A stretch of 16,546 nucleotides of DNA from JBCCMA01 sp039026595 (GTDB lineage: Bacteria > Pseudomonadota > Gammaproteobacteria > Steroidobacterales > JBCCMA01), in contig JBCCMA010000077.1 in NCBI GenBank assembly GCA_039026595.1, forward strand, positions 1 to 16,546, written 5' to 3'. This document shows, in pieces, positions 1 through 6,537 of this stretch. The notes under the pieces are model-generated. The model saw only the letters and a program-made list of their open reading frames with translations, had not been told where the DNA came from and did no database searches. Both the position numbers and the translations under genes were made by a program. Each line of letters starts with the position of its first letter. Within the stretch, counting starts at the first letter, position 1.

Positions 1-482
1 GCCCCGCAGTTTTCGCAGTTATCACCGTACTGATCTTCGGCACCACAGCGCGGGCAGGTGCCGCGAACGTAGCGGTCGGGAAGGAACAGGCCCTTCTGCT
101 CATCATAAGCCTGCGTAATAGTCCGGCGCTCGATGTGTCCGTTGTCGCGCAGTGCCGTGTAAATTCGCTCGACCAGCGCCTTGTTCTCGTCAGAGTGCGT
201 CGAATGAAAACGATCGAAGCGTACCTGGAAGTCTTCGAAATCCCGGGCTTGCTCACCGTGCATGCGTTCTACAAGCGCTTCGGGCGTGATGCCCTCCGCC
301 TCGGCCCGTAGCATGACGGGCGTGCCGTGCGCATCGATCGCACAGACGTAGTGGCACTCGTGGCCACGCAGTCGCTGATAACGGACCCAGATGTCCGTTT
401 GTGTGTAGCCCACCATATGGCCGAGGTGAATCGAGCCGTTGGCGTAGGGCAGGGCGTAGGAAACAAAGATTTTGCGGGGCAT
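1..482 (-). CDS. metG: Methionyl-tRNA synthetase, N-terminal fragment
   Basis: Charges tRNA(Met) with methionine in the cytosol. Only the first 160 codons lie in the window; the gene runs off its left edge, and the family is usually about 550-680 residues. The protein begins MPRKIFVSYALPYANGSIHLGH, which holds the class I HIGH-type ATP-binding signature (HLGH) directly after the opening strand. Near the window edge are CPRCG and DNCENCG, the zinc-knuckle cysteines of the E. coli-type MetG connective domain. The ATG at 480-482 gives the canonical family N-terminus. No Shine-Dalgarno sequence is visible; a hairpin (493-510) lies just upstream instead. It is on the same strand as, and 59 bases after, the pilU-like gene, so it could be read through from that module. 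In E. coli and Pseudomonas the usual divergent neighbour is apbC/mrp, which here is about 5 kb away. Confidence 0.96.
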   Translation of the reverse strand, partial: MPRKIFVSYALPYANGSIHLGHMVGYTQTDIWVRYQRLRGHECHYVCAIDAHGTPVMLRAEAEGITPEALVERMHGEQARDFEDFQVRFDRFHSTHSDENKALVERIYTALRDNGHIERRTITQAYDEQKGLFLPDRYVRGTCPRCGAEDQYGDNCENCG

Positions 483-492
483 GGCGGGTTAT

Positions 493-510
493 TCGGGCGA
501 GGTCGCCCGA
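493..510 (-). promoter_or_regulatory. Hairpin just upstream of the metG start codon
   Basis: A perfect inverted repeat: a 7-base stem (493-499 with 504-510) and a 4-base loop. It is followed after about ten bases by the metG ATG on the minus strand. It is GC-rich, so it should be stable in RNA. It has no T-tract on the minus strand, so it does not look like a classic terminator of the pilU-like gene. It could shape metG leader RNA or translation. Function is inferred. Confidence 0.35.
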
Positions 511-531
511 TTATGCCCGATTTTGTGTCAA
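510..531 (-). promoter_or_regulatory. metG: Possible metG promoter elements (abnormal spacing)
   Basis: On the minus strand a perfect TTGACA hexamer (526-531) is followed by CATAAT (510-515), a 5/6 match to a -10 box. The spacer is only 10 bases, too short for a standard sigma-70 promoter, and no better partner for either box is visible. These are the only promoter-like hexamers I see in the 59-base gap before metG. Confidence 0.2.
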
Positions 532-541
532 AGCGAGGTGT

Positions 542-1612
542 TCAGGCCTCCTCGCCGACCGGTGCAAACTCCTTGAAGTTGTCTTTCTGGATGGCCTTCA
601 GGTAGGCCTGCTCGCCTGTGATTTCGCGCTTGCGCACGAGCGATCGAAGCGCGGTGTCCATCGTTTGCATTCCGGCCTGCGCCGAGCTTTGCATCGCGTT
701 TTCAACCTGATCAATTTTGCCCTGGCGAATGAGGTTCCCGATCGCGTTGTTATTAACCATGATCTCCATGGCGGCGACGCGCCCGGAGCCGTCCGCCTTT
801 TTGACGAGCTGCTGGGCGACGACACCGCGCAGCGACGTGGACAGCATGGTGCGGATATGCGGCTGCTTGTCCGCCGGAAAGGTGTTGATAATGCGGTCCA
901 CCGTTGAGGCGGCACTGTTGGTGTGCAGCGTGCCCATGACCAGGATGCCGGTTTCGGCTGCCGTCACGGCGATACTCACCGTCTCCAGGTCCCGCATTTC
1001 ACCGACCAGAATCACGTCGGGGTCTTCGCGCAGCGCGGATTTGAGCGAGGCGGCGAACGAGGGCGTGTGCTCGCCGACCTGCCGCTGGCTGATCAGACAG
1101 CCCTTGCGTTCGTGCGTGAATTCAATCGGGTCTTCGATCGTGAGGATGTGGCCTTTGGTGTTCGCGTTGATGTAATCGACCATCGCGGCGAGCGTGGTGG
1201 ATTTGCCCGAGCCGGTCTTGCCGGTGACAAGGACCAGCCCCTGCTTCTCGCGGCACATGTCGTACAGGGCGCGCGGCGCATTGAGTTGCTCGAGCGTCAG
1301 GGCGCCCGCCGGGATGGCGCGAAGAATGGCGCCATGCCCGCTCAGGTGGCGAAAGGCATTGACACGGAATCGGCCGCGGTCGCCAAACGAGTAGGCGAAA
1401 TCAGCCTGATGATTGGCGTTGAAATCACTGCGCGCTTTTGGCGTCATGATCTCGCTCATCATCGCCTCGACAAACGCCGCCTCCAGCGTGTCGTCCTCAA
1501 TCTTGACCAGATCGCCATATTGGCGGATGCGCGGCGGATCGCCGGCGATCAGGTGCAAGTCAGATCCATCCTTGTCGAGTAACGCGGTCAGAAAGCGATC
1601 GATTTTGTTCAT
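542..1612 (-). CDS. PilT/PilU-family type IV pilus ATPase, paralogue 2
   Basis: A hexameric secretion-type ATPase of the family that powers type IV pilus retraction from the cytosolic base of the machine. The 356 residues match the usual PilT length. It has an N-terminal PAS-like region with SDLHLIAG, Walker A GKTGSGKST (131-139), Asp box TIEDPIEF (about 158-165), Walker B DVILVGEMRD with the catalytic-type Glu (about 199-208), and His box TAAETGILVMGTLHT. The C-terminal box, AIRNLIRE in PilT, reads AIGNLIRQ (290-297), so Arg is replaced by Gly. Sequence and conserved motifs are closer to PilT than to PilU as I recall them, but its second position mimics pilU, so I give no symbol. It starts 21 bases after the first paralogue with no clear Shine-Dalgarno sequence, which suggests translation coupled to the upstream gene. 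Confidence 0.9.
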   Translation of the reverse strand: MNKIDRFLTALLDKDGSDLHLIAGDPPRIRQYGDLVKIEDDTLEAAFVEAMMSEIMTPKARSDFNANHQADFAYSFGDRGRFRVNAFRHLSGHGAILRAIPAGALTLEQLNAPRALYDMCREKQGLVLVTGKTGSGKSTTLAAMVDYINANTKGHILTIEDPIEFTHERKGCLISQRQVGEHTPSFAASLKSALREDPDVILVGEMRDLETVSIAVTAAETGILVMGTLHTNSAASTVDRIINTFPADKQPHIRTMLSTSLRGVVAQQLVKKADGSGRVAAMEIMVNNNAIGNLIRQGKIDQVENAMQSSAQAGMQTMDTALRSLVRKREITGEQAYLKAIQKDNFKEFAPVGEEA

Positions 1613-1633
1613 AGTCAGGGGGCGGCTACGGGC

Positions 1634-2734
1634 TTAGGCGAGATCGGCCAGTTCGTTACCGGGCAGCATGCTGCGATCGGTGACGAACCGTTCAAAGTTC
1701 TTCTTTTCTTCGGCGTACAGGTAGGCATGATCCGGGTCCACCTCTTTGGCCTTGATCAAATCGAGCAGGGCCTGATCCATGAGCTGCATGCCGAGGTGCT
1801 TGCTGGTCTGCACCTGTGACGGAATCAGATGCGTCTGGTCCTGACTGATCAATTTACCAATGGCACGTGTCATGACCATTATTTCGAGGGCCGCTTTACG
1901 CCCCTTGCCATCCGGCGTCTTCACGAGAACCTGCGACACGACGGCCTGCAGACTCTGCGCGAGAAAGCTCTTGGCCTGTTCGCGTTCCTCTGAAGGAAGA
2001 GCGTCAAGAATTCGGTCGATCGACTTGACGGCGCCGGTGGTGTGCATCGTGCCCAGTACGAGATGACCGGTCTCGGCTGCCGTCATGGCGAGTGAGATTG
2101 TCTCGGCGTCGCGCATTTCGCCAACCAGAATCACGTCCGGGTCCTCACGCAAGGCCGCCCGCAGCCCGGCGGCGAAACTCTCGAGATGCGTCCCGACCTC
2201 ACGCTGAATGACCTGCGCTCGCTTACTCGGGTGCACAAATTCGATCGGATCTTCGAGACTCAGGATGTTCAGGGGGCGATGCGTATTGAGGTAATCGATC
2301 ATCGACGCGAGTGTGGTCGACTTGCCGGTGCCGGTCGCGCCGGTGACCAGGACGAGTCCCTGGTGCAGATCGGTCAGCGATCGAATTACAGGCGGGAGAC
2401 CGAGTTGCTCAAGTTCCGGGATGTCGTTCGGGATATATCGGAAGACGGCGCCGGGTCCGGTGTCTTTGTGGAACAAATTGGCGCGGAATCGGACGCCTTC
2501 GCCGGTCACGTATGAAAAGTCGAGATCGTGCCCGCCAGCGAACTCCGCCCGCTGTGGTTCGTTCATGATCTCCTCAACGTAGCCGGTTAGTTCGGCGTGC
2601 CCCAGATCGCGAAATTTGATCGGCATGAGATCGCCGCGCAGACGGAGCATGGGCGGCACGCCCACCGCGAGGTGGATGTCCGAGCACCCCTGTGCGAGTG
2701 CGAGCTTCAGAAAGGCGTCAATCCGAGAGGCCAT
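1634..2734 (-). CDS. PilT-family type IV pilus ATPase, paralogue 1
   Basis: A second PilT-like retraction ATPase of 366 residues. It has SDIHLAVG near the N-terminus, Walker A GATGTGKST (132-140), Asp box LEDPIEF (about 160-166), Walker B DVILVGEMRDAET (about 200-212), and His box TAAETGHLVLGTMHTT. The ATPase core therefore looks complete. The box equivalent to AIRNLIRE reads AIGKLISQ (291-298), diverged at three positions. The C-terminus extends past the usual PilT end. A Shine-Dalgarno GGAG lies 6 bases before the ATG. The gene follows the HEAT/kinase gene by 112 bases on the same strand and shares many DNA stretches with its downstream paralogue, so the pair probably arose by tandem duplication. 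A role in pilus retraction, or in another pilus- or secretion-like machine, is inferred; no pilin or pil assembly gene lies in the window. Confidence 0.9.
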   Translation of the reverse strand: MASRIDAFLKLALAQGCSDIHLAVGVPPMLRLRGDLMPIKFRDLGHAELTGYVEEIMNEPQRAEFAGGHDLDFSYVTGEGVRFRANLFHKDTGPGAVFRYIPNDIPELEQLGLPPVIRSLTDLHQGLVLVTGATGTGKSTTLASMIDYLNTHRPLNILSLEDPIEFVHPSKRAQVIQREVGTHLESFAAGLRAALREDPDVILVGEMRDAETISLAMTAAETGHLVLGTMHTTGAVKSIDRILDALPSEEREQAKSFLAQSLQAVVSQVLVKTPDGKGRKAALEIMVMTRAIGKLISQDQTHLIPSQVQTSKHLGMQLMDQALLDLIKAKEVDPDHAYLYAEEKKNFERFVTDRSMLPGNELADLA

Positions 2735-2846
2735 GGCCGACTCCGCGTTTCAGTCGCCGATGAGTCTACACGAAGTGCAAAAAGCGACTTTGTGAGCCAG
2801 TTCTCGGTTGTCCGGCGCCACGACGGGCGCGAACGCGGAGGAACCC

Positions 2847-5234
2847 TTAGGCGACGTCCAGCTGGTTTTCCAGATCGATGCGCAGTTCGTCCATGCTCTG
2901 GTAACGCTCCGATTTGTCGACCAGAAGCGTTCGCTTGACGATATCGACAACGGCCTGCGGCACGTCCGGGTTGGCCTGATCGAGCGGCACCGCCTCACCT
3001 TGAACATGTTGATACATCACAGACATGTGATCGCCTTTGGTGTAGGGCGGTGTGCCGTTCAGCAGTTCATACAAGATCACGCCGAGGCTGTAGATGTCGG
3101 CGCGCTGGTCCACTTTCTTGCCGAGGATCTGCTCAGGCGCCATGTACTTGGGGGATCCAATCACATACCCGGTCTTGGTGAGTTGAGTGTCACCACTGCT
3201 GTGCGCTGAGGCGACGCCGAAATCCACCACCTTCACAAGCCCGTCGTTGTTGATCAGGACGTTGGCGGGCTTCAGGTCCCGGTGCACGATGCCAACCTGA
3301 TGGGCCACGGACATGCCAAGCGCGACATCGCGCCCGATGGCGACTGCGCGCCGAACATCAAGCGGCTTCTCGTCCTTGATCTCGCCACGCAACGTATGCG
3401 ACGGAAAGTACTCCATGGAAATGGCGTACAGTCCGTCGAGATTCAGAAAGTCGTAGATGCGAATGACGTTCTTGTGCGTGATCTTCCGCGAGTAGCGCAG
3501 CTCGTGTACGAACCGCTGCATCATTTCCTCATCCGCGGAAATGTTCTTGTTCAGGAACTTCAGAACCAGGCGTTCCTCAACAATGCTGTCTTCGACCAGA
3601 ATGACCGTGCCAAATGCGCCTTTACCAATGTGCTGGATAAATTTGTACCGCTCATTGATCATGTCTCCGGGCGACAACTTCGCCAGATCAAGCGTAGGCG
3701 CCTTGCGTGCCGCGTCGGCAATTTTCTCCTCGGAGTCATCGCGCAGCATCGTGCGCTGCGGCTCGGCCATTTTCTCCGCTCGCTCGTTTTCGGCGATCTG
3801 AACCGCAGAAAACTGCTCGTCGATCGCGTGCCGCGCCATAGTGAGTGCCTTGGCGATCTGAGAGCCATCCTCTGGATTGACCTCGGCCAGCGCCTCGGTG
3901 ATTTCGGGTGCGTAGCGCTCGGTGGCAAGTTTGCGCAGCGCCGCCGCGGCTTCGAACTTGATTTCCTTGTCGTTGTGACGCAGCGCGTTCAGGACATCGG
4001 GAATCACATCTGTGCTCCCGATGGCACCCAGTCCACGCAGGGCGGCGGGAATCGACTTTGCGGGTCCGTTCAACATGGCGCGCATCGCCGGGACAGCCTG
4101 CTTCGCGCCCATGTCGGCGAGCGCATCGACCGCACGCTCGCGCACCCACCAGTCGTCATCGCGAGTGGCGTTGATCAGATAGTCGATGGCGCGCTCGTTG
4201 TTCGTACTGTTCAGAATTTCGATGGCGGAACGGCGTATGTGCTCGTCGTCGTCATTGATCAGCTCGAGCACAGCGTCGACCACCTTGTCACCGCCGATTT
4301 TGGCGAGCGCGTCGGTGGCCCGTGAGCGGACCCACCAATCGCTGTCTTTGAGCGCGTTGAGAAGGTCCTTGATCGAGTCGGTATTGGCGACCTCATTCAG
4401 AACCTCGACCGCAGACCGTCGCGCGTATTCGTTTTCGTCCTGCAGCGCCTTGATCAGGTGCCGTGGAGTGTCCGGGTGGGCAAGCCGAACGAGCACGTCG
4501 ACGGCTTTGTACTGGACCTCTATATCCGGATCAGCGACCAGCGCGCAAAGCATGGAGATATCGAGGTTCTTGCCCATTTTGGCGAGCGACGACAGCGCGG
4601 CCTTGCGCACGAGTTTGCTTTTGTCCCGTAGTTGTTTTTGCACGATGTGCTGCACGTCGGGTTGGCCGAAGCGAGCCAGCGTGGTGATGATGTGACTACG
4701 GATGACGGGATCCTTGCCGTCAACGCGCGTGACCAGTTCTGGCACGAGCGATTCATCCGCGAGCTCGTGAATGATCTTCATCGCCTGCTCTTTTTCACTC
4801 GGCGCGAGTTCGTAGGCGTTGCGCAACAGTTGACGGGGGTCGATGCGATCCTTGTTTGCCGCGATGATCTCGAAAATCTTGGCTTTGGGCATGTCGGCCC
4901 GATCAAGGAGATCGATCAACCGATTGGGGTCATAGGATTTGCTGGAGCCCAACGCCCAGGCGACGCCCGCCACCACGCGGGATTCCTCGGACGCGAGCGC
5001 CTCCAGATAGGTATCGAGAATGTCGGGATTCAGAAGTTTGGCCAGAATTTCAACGAAGGTGACAAGCTGGCGTTTGTCTGCGAGCGCCAGCGCCTCCAGC
5101 ACCTTGGGCACCGCCGGGTCGCCGATTTCACACAATCCGGCGATGGCCTTGCGCGCGTCCTCTGTATCATGCTCGCGCAGGGTCAGGAGCTGCTTGGCCA
5201 GCTTGTCGGCTTTGAGGTTCCGGAAAAGTTTCAT
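2847..5234 (-). CDS. HEAT-repeat protein fused to a C-terminal Ser/Thr protein kinase
   Basis: A 795-residue cytosolic protein with no signal peptide or membrane segment. Residues 1 to about 450 are helical HEAT/PBS-lyase-like repeats, clearest at 265-389. A charged linker (about 470-525) leads to a Hanks-type kinase domain (about 530-795). The domain has the Gly loop GKGAFGTV (537-544), the ATP-anchoring Lys in VLKF (559), a helix-C Glu (578), HRDLKPAN (651-658), DFG (671-673), an activation loop with TQLTKTGYVIGSPKY, and APE (699-701). All key catalytic residues are present, so an active kinase is expected. HEAT arrays usually bind protein partners. The next two genes on the strand encode PilT-like ATPases, so these or their regulators are plausible targets; this is inference. 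The ATG at 5232-5234 gives MKLFRNLKADKL; no Shine-Dalgarno sequence is evident. It is divergent from apbC. Confidence 0.93.
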   Translation of the reverse strand: MKLFRNLKADKLAKQLLTLREHDTEDARKAIAGLCEIGDPAVPKVLEALALADKRQLVTFVEILAKLLNPDILDTYLEALASEESRVVAGVAWALGSSKSYDPNRLIDLLDRADMPKAKIFEIIAANKDRIDPRQLLRNAYELAPSEKEQAMKIIHELADESLVPELVTRVDGKDPVIRSHIITTLARFGQPDVQHIVQKQLRDKSKLVRKAALSSLAKMGKNLDISMLCALVADPDIEVQYKAVDVLVRLAHPDTPRHLIKALQDENEYARRSAVEVLNEVANTDSIKDLLNALKDSDWWVRSRATDALAKIGGDKVVDAVLELINDDDEHIRRSAIEILNSTNNERAIDYLINATRDDDWWVRERAVDALADMGAKQAVPAMRAMLNGPAKSIPAALRGLGAIGSTDVIPDVLNALRHNDKEIKFEAAAALRKLATERYAPEITEALAEVNPEDGSQIAKALTMARHAIDEQFSAVQIAENERAEKMAEPQRTMLRDDSEEKIADAARKAPTLDLAKLSPGDMINERYKFIQHIGKGAFGTVILVEDSIVEERLVLKFLNKNISADEEMMQRFVHELRYSRKITHKNVIRIYDFLNLDGLYAISMEYFPSHTLRGEIKDEKPLDVRRAVAIGRDVALGMSVAHQVGIVHRDLKPANVLINNDGLVKVVDFGVASAHSSGDTQLTKTGYVIGSPKYMAPEQILGKKVDQRADIYSLGVILYELLNGTPPYTKGDHMSVMYQHVQGEAVPLDQANPDVPQAVVDIVKRTLLVDKSERYQSMDELRIDLENQLDVA
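4068..4442 (-). repeat. Alternating HEAT repeats of two types inside the kinase gene
   Basis: Residues 265-389 consist of four units of 31-32 residues in the order B-A-B-A. The A units (297-327 and 359-389) share WWVRxRAxDALAxxG. The B units (265-296 and 328-358) share RRSAxExLN. The similarity of non-adjacent units suggests that a two-repeat block of about 62 residues was duplicated. The A units carry a double Trp that is not typical of a general HEAT consensus. Confidence 0.75.
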
Positions 5235-5264
5235 GTGGACCGTGAGGTCAACGAGCGGAGGCGC

Positions 5265-5293
5265 ATTTTACACTTTGTTTCAAGGGTTTGCAG
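5265..5293 (-). promoter_or_regulatory. Putative sigma-70 promoter of the kinase/PilT module
   Basis: On the minus strand, TAAAAT at 5265-5270 matches 5/6 of a -10 box. It lies 17 bases after CTGCAA at 5288-5293, a weak 3/6 match to a -35 box. A transcript would start about 25-30 bases before the kinase ATG. Spacing and position fit, but the -35 element is poor. Confidence 0.4.
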
Positions 5294-5327
5294 TGATATT
5301 TATGACACTGTTCGGTGCTGTCACGGC

Positions 5328-5355
5328 GGCCGAGTCTACCGAGACTCTTTTGGCC
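5328..5355 (+). promoter_or_regulatory. Hairpin with T-run upstream of apbC (attenuator-like)
   Basis: In the 212-base gap between the kinase and apbC, GAGTCT (5332-5337) and AGACTC (5342-5347) form a 6-base stem with a 4-base loop, followed by TTTT. Flanking GGCC copies at 5328-5331 and 5352-5355 can extend the pairing if the four T bases bulge out. It resembles a small intrinsic terminator or attenuator about 90 bases before the apbC start. Whether any transcript crosses it is unknown. The rest of this gap holds the kinase promoter candidate and a short GGCG-TTTT-CGCC palindrome; I see no clear apbC promoter. Confidence 0.25.
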
Positions 5356-5446
5356 AAGTCTGTGCACAGGTGGCGTTTTCGCCCCGTGGCGCCCGTCGTC
5401 GGTTGCGGTACCATTCCTTTTCTTTTTAGTTACCCAGAGTCTGTCG

Positions 5447-6487
5447 ATGGCCGATCGCGTCAGCGCGTTTGTGCACCCACAGCTGCACATGCGGCTCGAT
5501 CAGTGCGCGGATGTTGTGGAATCGCCCGCCGGGGTCTCCGTGGCGCTGCCATTTCCCGCCCGTCGGTTTGGTCCAAGGCTTGCTTCCGACATCGCAGCGT
5601 GGTCCGGGCGCGCTCGCCAGACGGTCTCGGTGACGTGGGACGTCCACGCGCGCGCCGTGCGCCGCGGTCTCAGGCCTCTCGACGGCATAGCGAATACAAT
5701 CGCGGTGGCGTCGGCGAAAGGGGGAGTCGGAAAGTCTACCACCGCCGCCAATCTCGCGCTGGCATTGTCCGAGGAGGGCGCACGGTGCGGTTTGCTCGAT
5801 GCGGACATTTATGGCCCCAGCCTGCCGGTGCTGATGGGGCTGCGCGACCAGCAACCTGAGAGCGCCGATGGCCAGCATGTCAAGCCGCTGCGTGCCCACG
5901 GCGTTATCTGCATGTCAATCGGGTTTCTCGTGGATTCCGAGCAACCAATGGTATGGCGCGGGCCGATGGTGACACAGGCGCTGCGCCAGTTGATCGGCAA
6001 CACGCAGTGGGGGGAGCTTGACTATCTCGTGATCGACCTGCCGCCGGGCACGGGTGACATCCAGCTTACGCTGGCTCAGAAAGTGCCGTTGACCGGCGCG
6101 GTCATTGTGACCACCCCTCAGGACATGGCGCTGCAGGACGCGCGACGCGGCGTCATGATGTTTGAAAAAGTGGGCGTGCCTGTTCTGGGCGTGGTGGAGA
6201 ATATGGCGACGCACGTCTGCGCGCAGTGCGGTCATGAGGACGCGATATTCGGGCAAGGGGGCGCTGAGGCCCTCGCGGCGCGGTTTGACGTTCCCGTATT
6301 GGCGAGCCTGCCGCTTCACCGCCGACTGCGGGAGCAAGCCGACGGCGGCCGCCCGACGGTAGCAAGCGAACCCGACGGCGAGTTGGCCTCGCGCTACCTT
6401 GGTCTTGCGTGCGGCGTCGGCGCGCGCATGGCCATGCTGACCCGCGAAACCCGCCTGCCGTACCCCGAGATTGTCGTGGAGGATTGA
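5447..6487 (+). CDS. apbC: Iron-sulfur carrier ATPase ApbC/Mrp
   Basis: A MinD/Mrp-family P-loop ATPase that binds and transfers Fe-S clusters to apoproteins in the cytosol. From the ATG at 5447 it is 346 residues. Residues 1-80 are a diverged MIP18/DUF59-like domain (ESPAGVSVALPFPARRFG). The deviant Walker A KGGVGKST lies at 91-98, DADIYGPS at about 118-125, and VIDLPPGTGD at about 195-204. The C-terminal CAQC (258-261) is the CxxC pair that holds the bridging cluster in the dimer. The open frame continues upstream to 5315, but those 44 codons have no similarity to the family N-terminus that I can recognise, so I start at 5447. dcd follows 50 bases later. In E. coli and Pseudomonas the gene neighbours metG; here the kinase/PilT module intervenes. 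Confidence 0.94.
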   Translation: MADRVSAFVHPQLHMRLDQCADVVESPAGVSVALPFPARRFGPRLASDIAAWSGRARQTVSVTWDVHARAVRRGLRPLDGIANTIAVASAKGGVGKSTTAANLALALSEEGARCGLLDADIYGPSLPVLMGLRDQQPESADGQHVKPLRAHGVICMSIGFLVDSEQPMVWRGPMVTQALRQLIGNTQWGELDYLVIDLPPGTGDIQLTLAQKVPLTGAVIVTTPQDMALQDARRGVMMFEKVGVPVLGVVENMATHVCAQCGHEDAIFGQGGAEALAARFDVPVLASLPLHRRLREQADGGRPTVASEPDGELASRYLGLACGVGARMAMLTRETRLPYPEIVVED

Positions 6488-6498
6488 TGTCCTCCATG
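6475..6498 (+). promoter_or_regulatory. Hairpin spanning the apbC stop codon
   Basis: GGAGG (6478-6482) and CCTCC (6491-6495) form an inverted repeat. It extends outward to about eight pairs with one G-T wobble. The apbC TGA and an overlapping ATG (6487-6489) sit in the 8-base loop. The left arm is a Shine-Dalgarno-like sequence and the right arm is its complement, so pairing would hide it. There is no T-tract, so a terminator is unlikely. A role in apbC-dcd translational coupling is inferred. Confidence 0.35.
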
Positions 6499-6537
6499 TG
6501 TAGCCACCGATATGACTGACCACGAGCACGCTGAACC

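Noticed and set aside
923..1582. A 219-codon plus-strand frame over the pilU-like gene
   Set aside because: It is antisense to a well-conserved ATPase with intact motifs, and no family resemblance is seen.
3282..4325. A 347-codon plus-strand reading frame antisense to the HEAT/kinase gene
   Set aside because: It mirrors the kinase frame in GC-rich DNA, has no recognisable domain and is His/Asp/Arg-rich in the manner of antisense shadows; the minus-strand protein has clear motifs throughout.
5315..5446. Extra 44 codons in frame before apbC
   Set aside because: They hold no ApbC-like sequence, overlap the intergenic hairpin, and have no ribosome-binding site; the ATG at 5447 fits the family.
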